From: Phenylobacterium sp.
GTDB lineage: Bacteria; Pseudomonadota; Alphaproteobacteria; Caulobacterales; Caulobacteraceae
DNA: 64,000 nucleotides
NCBI RefSeq assembly: GCF_030680185.1
Contig: NZ_JAUXVZ010000051.1
Coordinates: 1-64,000, forward strand
Reading direction: 5' to 3'
A program made the position numbers and the translations under genes. The notes below the pieces were generated by a model, which saw only the letters and a program-made list of their open reading frames with translations, did not search any database and was not told where the DNA came from. Below are positions 1 to 13,010 of the stretch, piece after piece (position 1 is the stretch's first letter; each line of letters begins with the position of its first letter).

Positions 1-79
1 GGCCAAGAAGCAGCGTGAACTGGCCCGCGCCATCAAGCGCGCCCGCTTCCTCGCCCTTCTTCCCTACGTCGTGAAGTAA
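1..79 (+). CDS. rpsR: 30S ribosomal protein S18, C-terminal fragment
   Basis: The window opens inside a reading frame that ends at a TAA (77-79). The last 25 residues (AKKQRELARAIKRARFLALL then PYVVK) are the typical basic C-terminus of ribosomal protein S18, which binds the 30S platform beside S6. L9 starts 12 bases downstream, the usual bacterial rpsF-rpsR-rplI order, so both are probably on one transcript. Only the 3' end is present; the start lies outside the window. Confidence 0.93.
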   Translation, partial: AKKQRELARAIKRARFLALLPYVVK

Positions 80-91
80 GGGACCAGGATC

Positions 92-676
92 ATGAAGGTC
101 ATTCTGCTCGAACGCGTCGAAGGCCGTGGCGGCCTCGGCGAAGTCGTCACCGTCAAGGACGGTTACGCCCGTAACTTCCTCCTGCCTCGCCAGAAAGCTC
201 TGCGCGCCACGACCGCCAATATGAAGGTGTTCGAGGCCCAGCGCGCTCAGATCGAAGCCCGCAACGCCGAGGCTCGCGCCGACGCGGCCAAGTCGGGCGA
301 AGGTCTCGACGGCAAGGTCTATGTGCTCATCCGTCAGGCCGGTGAAAGCGGTCAGCTCTACGGTTCGGTCTCCGGCCGTGACGTGGCTGACGCGGTCAAC
401 GCCGATGGCGGCAAGATCGAACGCGCCATGGTCGTGCTCGACAAGCCGATCAAGACGCTCGGCATGCACGAGGTGAAGGTCCGCCTGCACGCCGAAGTCG
501 TCGTGACGGTGACCATGAACATCGCCCGCAGCCAGGACGAAGCTGATCGTCAGGCCCGCGGCGAAAACGTCATCACCTCCCAGTTCGAGGAAGAGCGCGC
601 GGCCGCCGAAGAGGCCGCCGCCGATCTGCTGGAAGGTGGCGCCGGTCAGATCGAAGGCGACTACGTCGAATCCTGA
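92..676 (+). CDS. rplI: 50S ribosomal protein L9
   Basis: L9 binds 23S rRNA near the L1 stalk and helps keep frame. The N-terminus has the family signature ([19 protein letters not shown], then [10 protein letters not shown]), followed by the long connecting helix and the C-terminal RNA-binding domain. At 194 residues it is longer than the roughly 150 of E. coli; the extra part is an acidic Glu/Ala-rich tail from about residue 168, which I take as a lineage extension. The ATG at 92 has an AAGGGA Shine-Dalgarno at 78-83. It follows rpsR closely and ends before a strong intrinsic terminator. Confidence 0.97.
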   Translation: MKVILLERVEGRGGLGEVVTVKDGYARNFLLPRQKALRATTANMKVFEAQRAQIEARNAEARADAAKSGEGLDGKVYVLIRQAGESGQLYGSVSGRDVADAVNADGGKIERAMVVLDKPIKTLGMHEVKVRLHAEVVVTVTMNIARSQDEADRQARGENVITSQFEEERAAAEEAAADLLEGGAGQIEGDYVES

Positions 677-699
677 TCTGCCGAAAAGCCTACAAGATC

Positions 700-734
700 A
701 ACGGCTCGGAGCTTCCCGTTCCGGGCCGTTTTTC
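700..734 (+). terminator. Rho-independent terminator after rplI
   Basis: An 11-bp stem pairs 700-710 with 720-730 (one G-U pair), has a 9-nt loop and runs into a stretch of T from 729. This is a textbook intrinsic terminator and closes the ribosomal protein operon before the TonB receptor gene. Confidence 0.9.
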
Positions 735-867
735 TTTGGCTGAAAGACGGCCGCGAGCTGTTGCAAATATGTCATTCTTTTGACGCGCCAAGCACATTAG
801 CTAAGCCCCCAAGGGCCACCAAGGACCTGGGGGCGGCCGAGCCGCACCCCAAAACAACGGGGACAAC

Positions 868-3288
<2,421 letters not shown>

Positions 3289-3311
3289 GCTGAAGAGACC
3301 TTCCGAAACGA

Positions 3312-3340
3312 GGGGGTGGGCGCAAGTCCGCCCCCTTTTT
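3312..3340 (+). terminator. Intrinsic terminator after TonB receptor
   Basis: A G-rich arm (3312-3321) pairs with CCGCCCCC (3328-3335) around a short CAAG loop and is followed by five Ts (3336-3340). It lies 24 bases after the receptor stop codon. Confidence 0.75.
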
Positions 3341-3358
3341 CGTGAGGGCCTACCCACC

Positions 3359-3367
3359 TTGTCCACA
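3359..3367 (+). promoter_or_regulatory. DnaA-box-like 9-mer upstream of dnaB
   Basis: TTGTCCACA differs at one base from the DnaA-box consensus TTATCCACA. It overlaps an inverted repeat CACAGGA (3364-3370) / TCCTGTG (3378-3384) that sits just before the replicative helicase gene. One box alone is weak evidence; binding is not shown. Confidence 0.3.
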
Positions 3368-3438
3368 GGACGGGTTTTCCTGTGCACCGCGACGTTTCGT
3401 CGGGAGTCGTTCTGCTCTCCTTAAGCTATCAGCAAGGG

Positions 3439-4929
3439 ATGGCGATCGTTCCGGCACTCGACCTGCGCATGCCGCAGGACGACACCCCCACCCCCACTCA
3501 CGCCCCGGCCAATATCGAGGCCGAACAGGCCCTGCTGGGCGCGTTGCTCTATGACAATGCGGTCTTCGAGCGGCTGGGCGACCATCTGCAGGCGCGGCAC
3601 TTCTTCGAGCCTTTCCATGGCCGCCTTTTCGCCGCCATCGAGACCGCGATCCGCAAGGGCCAGCTGGCCGAGCCCATCCTGCTCGCCGAGCAGTTCGCCC
3701 GCGATCCGGCCTTCGAAGAGCTGGGCGGCCTGCGCTACATGGCCGACCTGGTGGACCGGGCGCCGCCTTCGACCCACGCCCCGGACTATGCCCGCGTCGT
3801 CTATGACCTGGCCCTTCGCCGGGACCTGATCCGCATCGGCCAGGAGATCGCCACGGGCGCCCAGACCGCCGATGGCGAGACCTCGGCCCGCGACCAGATC
3901 GAGACCGCCGAGCAGCAGCTCTACGCCCTGGCCGAAACCGGCGGGGTCAGCTCGGGATTCGTGTCCTTCGCCGACGCCCTGCACGGCGCGGTGGCCATGG
4001 CCGCCGAGGCCCACGCCCGCGACGGCGGTCTGGCGGGCCTGTCCACCGGCCTGATCGATCTCGACCAGAAGATCGGCGGCCTGCACCCGTCCGACCTGGT
4101 GATCCTGGCGGCGCGCCCCTCAATGGGTAAGACGTCGCTCGCCTGTAACATCGCCTTCGACGTGGCCCGCAACTATGCCTGGGAGCCGCGGCCCGACGGC
4201 ACGCGCAAGACGGTCAGCGGCGGGGTCGTGGCCTTCTTCTCGCTGGAAATGTCGGCCGAGCAGCTCGCCATGCGCCTGCTGGCCGAGGCCTCGGGGGTGT
4301 CGGGCGACCGGCTCCGCAAGGGCGAGATCGACGCCATGGAATTTGGCCGCATCCGCGACGCCGCCCTCGAGATCCAGGAGGCTCCGCTCTATATCGACGC
4401 CACCGGCGGCCTCAGCCTGGCCAAGCTGACGGCCCGCGCCCGACGCCTGAAGCGCACCTCGGGCCTCGACCTGATCATGGTCGACTATCTCCAGCTGGTG
4501 ACGATCGGGGCAGGCTCCAGCGACAACCGGGTGCAGGAGGTCAGCGCCATCACCCAGGGACTCAAGGCCCTGGCCAAGGAGCTGTCTGTGCCCGTGATCG
4601 CCCTGTCGCAGCTGTCGCGCCAGGTGGAGAACCGCGAGGACAAGCGGCCGCAGCTCTCCGACCTTCGCGAATCCGGCTCCATCGAGCAGGACGCCGACAT
4701 GGTCATGTTCATCTACCGCGAGAGCTATTACCTCAGCCGCACCGAGCCGCGGGAAGGCACCGAAGAGCACTTCAAGTGGCAGGAGCAGATGGACACGGTC
4801 AAAGGTCTGGCCGAGATCGTCATCGGCAAGCAGCGCCACGGCCCCATCGGCACCGTGAAACTGTCGTTCAACGAAGACCTCACCAAGTTCGGCAATCTGG
4901 CCCGCGACGGACGCTACGATCCCCACTGA
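3439..4929 (+). CDS. dnaB: Replicative DNA helicase DnaB
   Basis: DnaB is the hexameric 5'-3' helicase of the replication fork. Visible are the N-terminal primase-binding domain (NIEAEQALLGALLYDNAVF), Walker A (ARPSMGKTSL, near residue 226), Walker B (LIMVDYLQL), and the conserved SLEMS and SQLSRQVENREDKRPQLSDL segments of the RecA-like domain. I use ATG 3439 (496 residues). A GTG at 3382 would add 19 residues that do not look like the family, and ATG 3469 is also possible; none has a convincing Shine-Dalgarno. alr begins 46 bases after the stop, so the two may be cotranscribed. Confidence 0.95.
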   Translation: MAIVPALDLRMPQDDTPTPTHAPANIEAEQALLGALLYDNAVFERLGDHLQARHFFEPFHGRLFAAIETAIRKGQLAEPILLAEQFARDPAFEELGGLRYMADLVDRAPPSTHAPDYARVVYDLALRRDLIRIGQEIATGAQTADGETSARDQIETAEQQLYALAETGGVSSGFVSFADALHGAVAMAAEAHARDGGLAGLSTGLIDLDQKIGGLHPSDLVILAARPSMGKTSLACNIAFDVARNYAWEPRPDGTRKTVSGGVVAFFSLEMSAEQLAMRLLAEASGVSGDRLRKGEIDAMEFGRIRDAALEIQEAPLYIDATGGLSLAKLTARARRLKRTSGLDLIMVDYLQLVTIGAGSSDNRVQEVSAITQGLKALAKELSVPVIALSQLSRQVENREDKRPQLSDLRESGSIEQDADMVMFIYRESYYLSRTEPREGTEEHFKWQEQMDTVKGLAEIVIGKQRHGPIGTVKLSFNEDLTKFGNLARDGRYDPH

Positions 4930-4975
4930 AGCGGCTGATCTTGCGCCCGGAGCCTGGGAGGTTCATGGGGGTGAA

Positions 4976-6082
4976 ATGGCTCCGTCTTCCCGCGCCCGGC
5001 TGACCATCGACCTCGACGCCCTGGCCCACAATTTTCATGCGATCGCCGCAGAGGCCGCCGGGGCCGAGACCGCGCCCGTGGTCAAGGCCGACGGCTATGG
5101 CCTGGGCGCCGGCCAGCTGGCGCGCCGGCTCTGGGCCGAAGGGGCGCGCACCTTTTTCGTCGCCCGCCTGGCCGAGGGCGAGGCTCTGCGCGCCGCCCTG
5201 GACGCGCGCCATGCGACCATCATGGTCCTCGACGGGTTTACGCCGGCGACGGGCCCCAGGCTGGCCGCCGCCAACCTGATCCCCGTGCTGAACGGCATGA
5301 GCCAGGTTTCGGCCGCCAGCGCCTTCGCCGTCAGCGCGCGCATGCCCCTGCCCTGCGCCCTGCAGGTGGACACCGGCATGAACCGCCAGGGCGTTACGGT
5401 GGCCCAGGCCGTCGCCCTTGCTCAGTCTCCCGACCGATTGCGGGGCCTGGATATCGGCCTGGTGATGAGCCACCTGGGCTGCGGCGCCGAGCCCGATCAT
5501 CCCCGCAATCGCCAGCAACTCGCCGCCTTCCATCACGTGCGCGGCCTGTTCCCCGAAGCCAGGGCCAGCCTGGCGGCGTCGGCCGGCGCCTTCCTGGGGC
5601 CGGACTACCGGTTCGACCTGGTCCGCCCGGGCGTCAGCCTCTATGGCGGTGGGCCTCAGGAGCGTTTCGATCCCCGCCTGCGGGCCGTGGCGCGGCTGGA
5701 GGCGCCGATCCTGGATATCCGTAATCTGAGCCCCGGGGACCTGATCGGCTATGGAGACACCATCGGCGTGAGCCGGCCGACCCGCGTGGCCGTGATCGGG
5801 GCCGGCTATGCCGATGGCGTGATCCGCGCGGCGCGGCGCCAGGGCCAGGCCTATGTCGGCGGCGCCCTCCGTCGGCTCTACATTGTCGATATGGACCTGA
5901 CCGTGGTCGATCTGGGTGAGGCCGAGGTCCAGCTTGGCGACATGGTCGAACTGCTTGGCCCTAACGCCCTGCTCGATGACCTGGCGGCGGCGGCTGGCAG
6001 CATCGCGCATGAGTGCCTGGTGCGCCTCAGCCCCCGGGCTGAGCGCATATATGTGGGTGAGAAGGTCGCAGAGCCCGCCTGA
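4976..6082 (+). CDS. alr: Alanine racemase (first of two)
   Basis: This PLP enzyme interconverts L- and D-alanine for peptidoglycan. The PLP lysine lies in VVKADGYGLGAG (K37) and the second catalytic base in GAGYADGV (Y278); length (368) fits the family. Location downstream of dnaB is a common bacterial arrangement and suggests this is the biosynthetic, constitutive copy. A second, diverged racemase occurs at 44503-45651 inside a D-amino-acid catabolic cluster. Confidence 0.95.
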   Translation: MAPSSRARLTIDLDALAHNFHAIAAEAAGAETAPVVKADGYGLGAGQLARRLWAEGARTFFVARLAEGEALRAALDARHATIMVLDGFTPATGPRLAAANLIPVLNGMSQVSAASAFAVSARMPLPCALQVDTGMNRQGVTVAQAVALAQSPDRLRGLDIGLVMSHLGCGAEPDHPRNRQQLAAFHHVRGLFPEARASLAASAGAFLGPDYRFDLVRPGVSLYGGGPQERFDPRLRAVARLEAPILDIRNLSPGDLIGYGDTIGVSRPTRVAVIGAGYADGVIRAARRQGQAYVGGALRRLYIVDMDLTVVDLGEAEVQLGDMVELLGPNALLDDLAAAAGSIAHECLVRLSPRAERIYVGEKVAEPA

Positions 6083-6142
6083 GCGGCGCGCGCCGCAAGG
6101 CTCGCGGGTTAGACTGCGGCAAACGCGAATCAGGAGTTCGGA

Positions 6143-7522
6143 TTGGCCAGAGACGGCGCGGTCTATGTCTGCCAGTCGTGCGGGTCGGTCCAGGGCAAGT
6201 GGGCCGGGCAATGCCCTGCCTGCAACGCCTGGAACACCATGGTCGAGGAAAGCCAGTCACGCCCCCCCGGCGGCCTGGCGCCGGCCAAGTCCAGCCGCGG
6301 CCAGCGCGGCCTGGCCTTCGAGACCCTGGCGGCCGAAACCCCGGCCCCGCCGCGCATCCTTACCGGGGTGGCGGAGTTCGATCGGGTCTGCGGCGGCGGC
6401 GTGGTGCCGGGCTCGGCCCTGCTGGTGGGCGGCGACCCCGGGGTCGGCAAGTCAACCCTGCTGATGCAGGTGCTGGGTCAGGCGGCCCTGCGCGGCGCTC
6501 GCTGCGCCTATATTTCCGGCGAAGAAGCCGTCGAGCAGGTGCGCGCCCGCGCCCACCGGATGGGCCTGGCCCAGGCGCCTGTGCAACTGGCGGCCGAAAC
6601 CTCCCTGCGGGTCATCCTCGATGGCCTCAAGCGCGACGCCTTCGACCTGGTGGTGATCGACTCCATCCAGACCATGTGGAGCGACGCCCACGAGGCGGCG
6701 CCAGGCTCTGTCACCCAGGTCCGCGCCGCGGCCGGCGAACTGGTGCGGATGGCCAAGAAGCGGGGCGTCGCGGTGATCCTGGTGGGCCATGTCACCAAGG
6801 AAGGCGCCATCGCCGGTCCCCGGGTGATCGAGCACATGGTCGACGCCGTGCTGACCTTCGAGGGCGAAAGGGGCTATCCCTTCCGCATTCTGCGGGGGGT
6901 GAAGAACCGCTTCGGCGCCACGGACGAGATTGGCGTGTTCGAGATGGCCGACGCTGGCCTGATCGAAGTGGTCAATCCGTCGGCCCTGTTCCTCAACACC
7001 TCGGGCGAACGGGCGGCAGGAGCGGCCGTCTTCGCCGGCATCGAAGGCTCGCGGCCCGTCCTGGTGGAGATCCAGGCCCTGGTGGCGCCCAGCGCCTATG
7101 GAACACCACGGCGCGCGGTCGTCGGCTGGGATTCAGGACGCCTGGCCATGGTGCTGGCCGTGCTGGAGGCCCGCTGCGGCCTTGGATTGGGCGACCGCGA
7201 TGTCTATCTGAACGTCGCGGGCGGCCTGCGGGTCAGCGAGCCGGCGGCAGATCTGGCGGCGGCGGCGGCGCTGGCCTCCTCGGCGCTGGACGTGGCCCTG
7301 CCGCAGGACTGCGTGGTGTTCGGCGAGATCAGCCTGTCAGGCGACATTCGTCAGGTCAGCCGCATGGATGGCCGCATCAAGGAGGCCGCAAAGCTCGGCT
7401 TCGGACAGGCCCTGGCCCCGGCGGAGGCCGACGCCGGCGGCGGATTGGAGATCAACGGCGTGGCCCGCCTGGCTGACGCCATACGTCGCATCGGCGACGG
7501 GGACTGGAAAGGTCGCGCTTGA
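6143..7522 (+). CDS. radA: DNA repair protein RadA
   Basis: RadA (Sms) is a RecA-like, DnaB-type branch-migration helicase in recombinational repair. The protein shows a four-cysteine zinc finger (C10, C13, C24, C27), Walker A GGDPGVGKST (about residue 97), the RadA signature KNRFG, and a C-terminal Lon-protease-like domain. Length of 459 is normal. The start is a TTG at 6143 with AGGAG at 6132-6136; no in-frame ATG precedes the zinc finger. The cvpA start overlaps its stop, so translation is probably coupled. Confidence 0.95.
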   Translation: MARDGAVYVCQSCGSVQGKWAGQCPACNAWNTMVEESQSRPPGGLAPAKSSRGQRGLAFETLAAETPAPPRILTGVAEFDRVCGGGVVPGSALLVGGDPGVGKSTLLMQVLGQAALRGARCAYISGEEAVEQVRARAHRMGLAQAPVQLAAETSLRVILDGLKRDAFDLVVIDSIQTMWSDAHEAAPGSVTQVRAAAGELVRMAKKRGVAVILVGHVTKEGAIAGPRVIEHMVDAVLTFEGERGYPFRILRGVKNRFGATDEIGVFEMADAGLIEVVNPSALFLNTSGERAAGAAVFAGIEGSRPVLVEIQALVAPSAYGTPRRAVVGWDSGRLAMVLAVLEARCGLGLGDRDVYLNVAGGLRVSEPAADLAAAAALASSALDVALPQDCVVFGEISLSGDIRQVSRMDGRIKEAAKLGFGQALAPAEADAGGGLEINGVARLADAIRRIGDGDWKGRA

Positions 7523-8123
7523 CGCTGTTCGACATCATGGCCTTGACCCTGCTGGCGGTGTCCGGGGGGGTCGGCTTCTTCCGCGGCGCCGTGCGGGAGA
7601 TGGCCACGGTCCTGGCGCTGCTGGTGGCCGCAGCCGCCGCACTCTGGGGACTCCGGTTCTCCGGACCGCTGATGCGCGACATGCTGGAGCCGGTCTGGGC
7701 GGCCAATGTCGCCGCTGTCCTGCTGGTGTTCGTCGTGGTCTATATCACGCTCCGTCTGATCGGCGGGCGCCTCGCCAACCGTGTGCAGGCCACGAATGTA
7801 TTGGGCTTTTTGGACCGCGTGATCGGCGCGGGCTTTGGTCTGATCCGCTCGCTCGTGGTGCTGGGCGCCTTCCACCTCGGCCTGATGGCGGTGGCGCCGC
7901 CGGAGCGGATTCCGCAATGGATCGCGGGTGCGGCGCTTTATCCCTTGACCCAGGGCGCCGGCGAGGTGCTGAAAGCCTTCGCGCCCAAGGGACTGGATGT
8001 TGCAGATCGGCTACGGCCGGCCATCACCGATGCGGTTCGCGACGGCGCAGGTGATCCGCCTTCGGAAGAAGGCTATGACGGCCGCGCCCGCGACGACATC
8101 GACGATCTGGTGGAGAAATCCCG

Positions 8124-8127
<4 letters not shown>
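7519..8127 (+). CDS. cvpA: CvpA family inner-membrane protein
   Basis: The protein (202 residues from TTG 7519; ATG 7537 is an alternative) has about four hydrophobic segments in the first 140 residues and a polar tail, as in CvpA/colicin V production proteins. TTG 7519 overlaps the radA stop by four bases, and purF starts on its own stop (ATGA). The cvpA-purF pairing is widely conserved and supports the call. The molecular role is poorly defined; links to envelope stress and purine metabolism are reported for the family. Confidence 0.85.
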
Positions 8128-9610
<1,483 letters not shown>

Positions 9611-9614
<4 letters not shown>

Positions 9615-10609
9615 TCCAGGCCGCCCGCGGCGTCCTCGCCCGTTTCAAGATCGACCCCTACATCCTGGCCATCCTGGCCACCGTGGTCTTCGCCTCCCTC
9701 GTTCCCGCCCGCGGCCAGGCCGCCGAGGTGGTCGGCGTGGCGACCAAGATCGGCGTGGCCCTGGTCTTCTTCCTGCACGGGGCCAAGCTGTCGCCGCAGG
9801 CGGTCATCGCCGGCATCAGCCATTGGCGGCTGCACTTGGTGGTGCTGCTGACCACCTTCGCCCTATTCCCGCTGGCCGGCCTGCTGTTCTCGACCCTGCC
9901 GGCGTGGATCGTGCCGGCCGCCCTGGCGCCAGGGCTGATCTATCTGGGGTGCTTGCCGTCAACCATCCAGTCGGCGGTCGGCTTCACCGCGGTGGCCCGG
10001 GGCAATGTCGCCGCGGCCGTCTGTGGCGCTTCGGCCTCCAACATCCTGGGCGTGGTGGTCACGCCCCTGCTGGTGGGCGTGCTGCTGAGCGCGCAGGTCG
10101 GCGGCCTGTCCCTGGGCGCCTTCGAGGCGATCCTGCTGCAACTGCTCGCCCCCTTCATCGCCGGCCAGCTGCTGCGCCGCTGGATCGGCGGCTTCATCCA
10201 GCGCCATTCCAAACAGGCCAGTCTGGTCGATCGCGGCTCGATCCTGCTGGTGGTCTACAACGCCTTTTCCGGCGCCGTAGCGGTCGGCATCTGGAGCCAG
10301 GTGTCCATGGGCGACCTGGCCCGCCTGGCGATCATCTGCCTGGTGTTGCTGGTCGCCTCCATGGGCTGGACCGTCTGGATCAGCCGGCGGCTGAAGTTCC
10401 CGGTCGAGGACGAGGCGACCATCCTGTTCGGCGGCTCCAACAAGAGCCTGGCGGCCGGCGCGCCCATGGCCGCGGTGCTGTTCCCCGCCGCGACGGTGGG
10501 CTTCGTGCTGCTGCCGGTCATGCTCTATCACCAGTTCCAGTTGATGGCCTGCGCCGCCATCGCCGGCCACTATGCGAAACGGGCCGACAGCCCCGAACAG
10601 ACCAGCTAG
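9611..10609 (+). CDS. Bile acid:sodium symporter family protein (SLC10A7-like)
   Basis: The protein has 332 residues with about ten hydrophobic segments and begins IQAARGVLARFKIDPYIL after a GTG. It matches the prokaryotic SBF-like family (PF13593 type), including LFFLHGAKLSP and LGCLPSTIQSAV, a crossover region typical of the BASS fold. The GTG at 9611 overlaps the purF stop; a longer frame from 9458 would run inside purF and is rejected. The substrate is unknown. The SDR gene follows after nine bases, so both may belong to the purF transcript. Confidence 0.8.
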
Positions 10610-10618
10610 ACAGCCCCC

Positions 10619-11383
10619 ATGACGGATATCCCCGCCTCCTCGACCGGCCCGCTGGCCGGCCGCATCGCTCTGGTCACCGGCGCCAGCCGCGGCCTTGGCC
10701 GGGCCTCGGCCCTGGCGCTCGCCAAGGCCGGCGCGCATGTGATCGCCACCGCCCGCACCCAGGGCGGCCTGGAAGAGCTGGATGACGAGATCCGCGCCGC
10801 CACCGGCCAGTCGGCCACCCTTATCCCCATGGACCTGACCCAGGGCGGCGGGATCGACCAGCTGGGCCTGGCCATCCACGAGCGACACGGACGCCTGGAC
10901 ATCCTGGTCCATGCCGCCGCCATGCTGGGGGGCTTGAGCCCCATCTCGCACATCGAGCCCAAGACCTGGGATCAGGTCGTGGCGCTCAACCTGACGGCCA
11001 CCTATCGCCTACTGCGCAGCACCGAGCGTCTGCTGAAGGCCGCGCCCGCTGGCCGGGCGCTCGTGTTCACCACGGGGCGCGTCGCCCGTCCCAAGGCCTT
11101 CTGGGGCGTCTATGGGGCCACCAAGGCGGCCACCGATCATCTGGTGCGCACCTGGGCCGATGAATTGGAGCATGGACCGGTCCGCGCGGCCCTGATCGAT
11201 CCTGGCGCCATGCGCACCAAGATGCGCGCCGAGGCCATGCCGGGGGAAGACCCGCTCAGCCTACCGGACGCATCAGAGATCGGTCCGCTGGTCGTCGAAC
11301 TGGCGCAGGCCGAGCTTGGCCCGCCCGACAGCCCGGTCAGCTTCTCCGCGTGGAAGGCCGCGCAGGCGTCTTCCGCCCACTGA
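10619..11383 (+). CDS. SDR family oxidoreductase
   Basis: This 254-residue short-chain dehydrogenase has the nucleotide motif TGASRGLG (about residues 20-27), the NAG-like region LVHAAAMLGG, and the catalytic YxxxK in VYGATKAA. The substrate cannot be told. In its C-terminal stretch (11337-11383) the coding region overlaps the 3' end of der on the other strand by 47 bases, an unusually long convergent overlap. Confidence 0.85.
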   Translation: MTDIPASSTGPLAGRIALVTGASRGLGRASALALAKAGAHVIATARTQGGLEELDDEIRAATGQSATLIPMDLTQGGGIDQLGLAIHERHGRLDILVHAAAMLGGLSPISHIEPKTWDQVVALNLTATYRLLRSTERLLKAAPAGRALVFTTGRVARPKAFWGVYGATKAATDHLVRTWADELEHGPVRAALIDPGAMRTKMRAEAMPGEDPLSLPDASEIGPLVVELAQAELGPPDSPVSFSAWKAAQASSAH

Positions 11384-12896
11384 CCGGCCGCGGCCGTGAG
11401 GGCTTGGCCTTCGAACCGCCGAAGCCCGAGCTCTTGGGCCTTGCCGGCTTGGCAGGCTTGGCGCCCACCGGCTTCTTGCCCACGGTCGGCTTCTTGTTAC
11501 CGCCCTTGCCGGCCGCCTTGACCTTGCGCGGCGCCGTGCGCGACGGCCCCGACGCGCGCGCCTCACCGTCCGCATAGGGGTTAGCGCCGGACTTCACCGT
11601 CAGCCGAACCGGCACGCCGGGCAGGTCGAAGCTCTCGCGGATCGAATGGATCAGATAGCGCCGGTAAGAGTCCGGCAGCTGGCTCGCCCGGCTGGCGAAC
11701 AGCACGAAGGTCGGCGGCCTGGCCTTGGTCTGGGCGATATACTTCGGGCGGACCCGGCGGCCATTGACCGCCGGCGGCGGGTGGCGCTGGACGGCCATGG
11801 CCAGCCAGTCGTTGAGGTCCCGGGTCTTGACCTTGGTGGACCAGTCGGTGTGGGCCTTGAACACCGCCGGCATCAGCCGGTCGATATTGCGTCCCGTCTC
11901 GGCCGACAGGGCGATCATCGGCGCGCCGCGAACCTGCGGCAGCTTGCGCGAAACCTCTTCCTGCAGCTCCTTGAGCCGTTCCTGCGGATCTTCCACCAGG
12001 TCCCATTTGGCCAGGACGAACACCAGGGCGCGGCCCTCGCGCTCGACCAGGTCGGCGATCTGCAGGTCCTGGATCTCCAGGGGATGGGTCGCATCCATCA
12101 CCAGCAGCACCACCTCGGCGAAGGTGATGGCGCGGATCGTGTCCTGGGTGGAAAGCTTCTCCAGCTTCTGCTGAACCTTGGCCTTGCGGCGCAGGCCGGC
12201 GGTGTCCACCAGGCGGATGGCCCGATCATCCCAAATCCAATCGACGGGGATCGAGTCGCGGGTGATGCCGGCCTCGGGCCCGGTCAACAGGCGCTCCTCG
12301 CCGATCAGGCGGTTGACCAGGGTCGACTTGCCGGCGTTCGGCCGACCGACAATGGCCAGCTGCACAGGCTTCTCGCCCCCGTCGTCCTCGTCCTCGCCGG
12401 CCTCAGGCGCCAGGGCGAGCACCGCGGCATAGAGATCGGCCATGCCCTCGCCGTGCTCGGCCGAGACCGGCACCGGCTCGCCAAAGCCCAGGCGGAAGGC
12501 GTCCAGGGTTCCGTCGTCGCCCTGGCGGCCCTCGGCCTTGTTGGCCAGCAGGATCACCGGCTTGCTGGACTTGCGCAGAAGTTCGCCGAACACCTCGTCC
12601 ATCGGGGCGACCCCTTCGCGGGAATCCATCACGAAGAGGATCAGGTCGGCCTCGTCGATGGCCAGTTCGGTCTGGCGGCGCATGCGCGCTTCCAGGCTCT
12701 CGTCGGTGACATCCTCGAAGCCCGCGGTGTCGATCAGCTCGAGATCGATATCCCCCAGGCGTCCGGTCGCGAACTTGCGGTCCCGGGTGACGCCGGGCAG
12801 GTCATCGACGATGGCGAGCTTTCGCCCGGCCAGACGGTTGAACAGGGTCGACTTGCCCACATTCGGACGGCCGACGATCGCGATCTTGAGCGGCAT
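11337..12896 (-). CDS. der: GTPase Der (EngA), ribosome assembly
   Basis: Der is a tandem GTPase needed for 50S maturation. Both P-loops are clear (GRPNVGKST at 9-17 and GRPNAGKST near 190) and a KH-like domain follows. I start at ATG 12896, which opens the canonical MPLKIAIVGRPN; an upstream frame adds 31 non-family residues. The C-terminus carries a roughly 70-residue Lys/Pro/Arg/Gly-rich tail absent from E. coli Der, whose last codons overlap the SDR gene. It is downstream of bamB, as in the classic yfgM-bamB-der order. Confidence 0.96.
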   Translation of the reverse strand: MPLKIAIVGRPNVGKSTLFNRLAGRKLAIVDDLPGVTRDRKFATGRLGDIDLELIDTAGFEDVTDESLEARMRRQTELAIDEADLILFVMDSREGVAPMDEVFGELLRKSSKPVILLANKAEGRQGDDGTLDAFRLGFGEPVPVSAEHGEGMADLYAAVLALAPEAGEDEDDGGEKPVQLAIVGRPNAGKSTLVNRLIGEERLLTGPEAGITRDSIPVDWIWDDRAIRLVDTAGLRRKAKVQQKLEKLSTQDTIRAITFAEVVLLVMDATHPLEIQDLQIADLVEREGRALVFVLAKWDLVEDPQERLKELQEEVSRKLPQVRGAPMIALSAETGRNIDRLMPAVFKAHTDWSTKVKTRDLNDWLAMAVQRHPPPAVNGRRVRPKYIAQTKARPPTFVLFASRASQLPDSYRRYLIHSIRESFDLPGVPVRLTVKSGANPYADGEARASGPSRTAPRKVKAAGKGGNKKPTVGKKPVGAKPAKPARPKSSGFGGSKAKPSRPRPVSGRKTPARPSTRRS

Positions 12897-13010
12897 AGGC
12901 GCTCCCTGGCGCGCTGGAACCCGGCCCGACCGATGGGTCGAACCGGGTGGAGAATGGAATGATTTGACGCCTGTCGCCCGGCGACGCAACCGCCGCCTTC
13001 TGCGAGCGAC

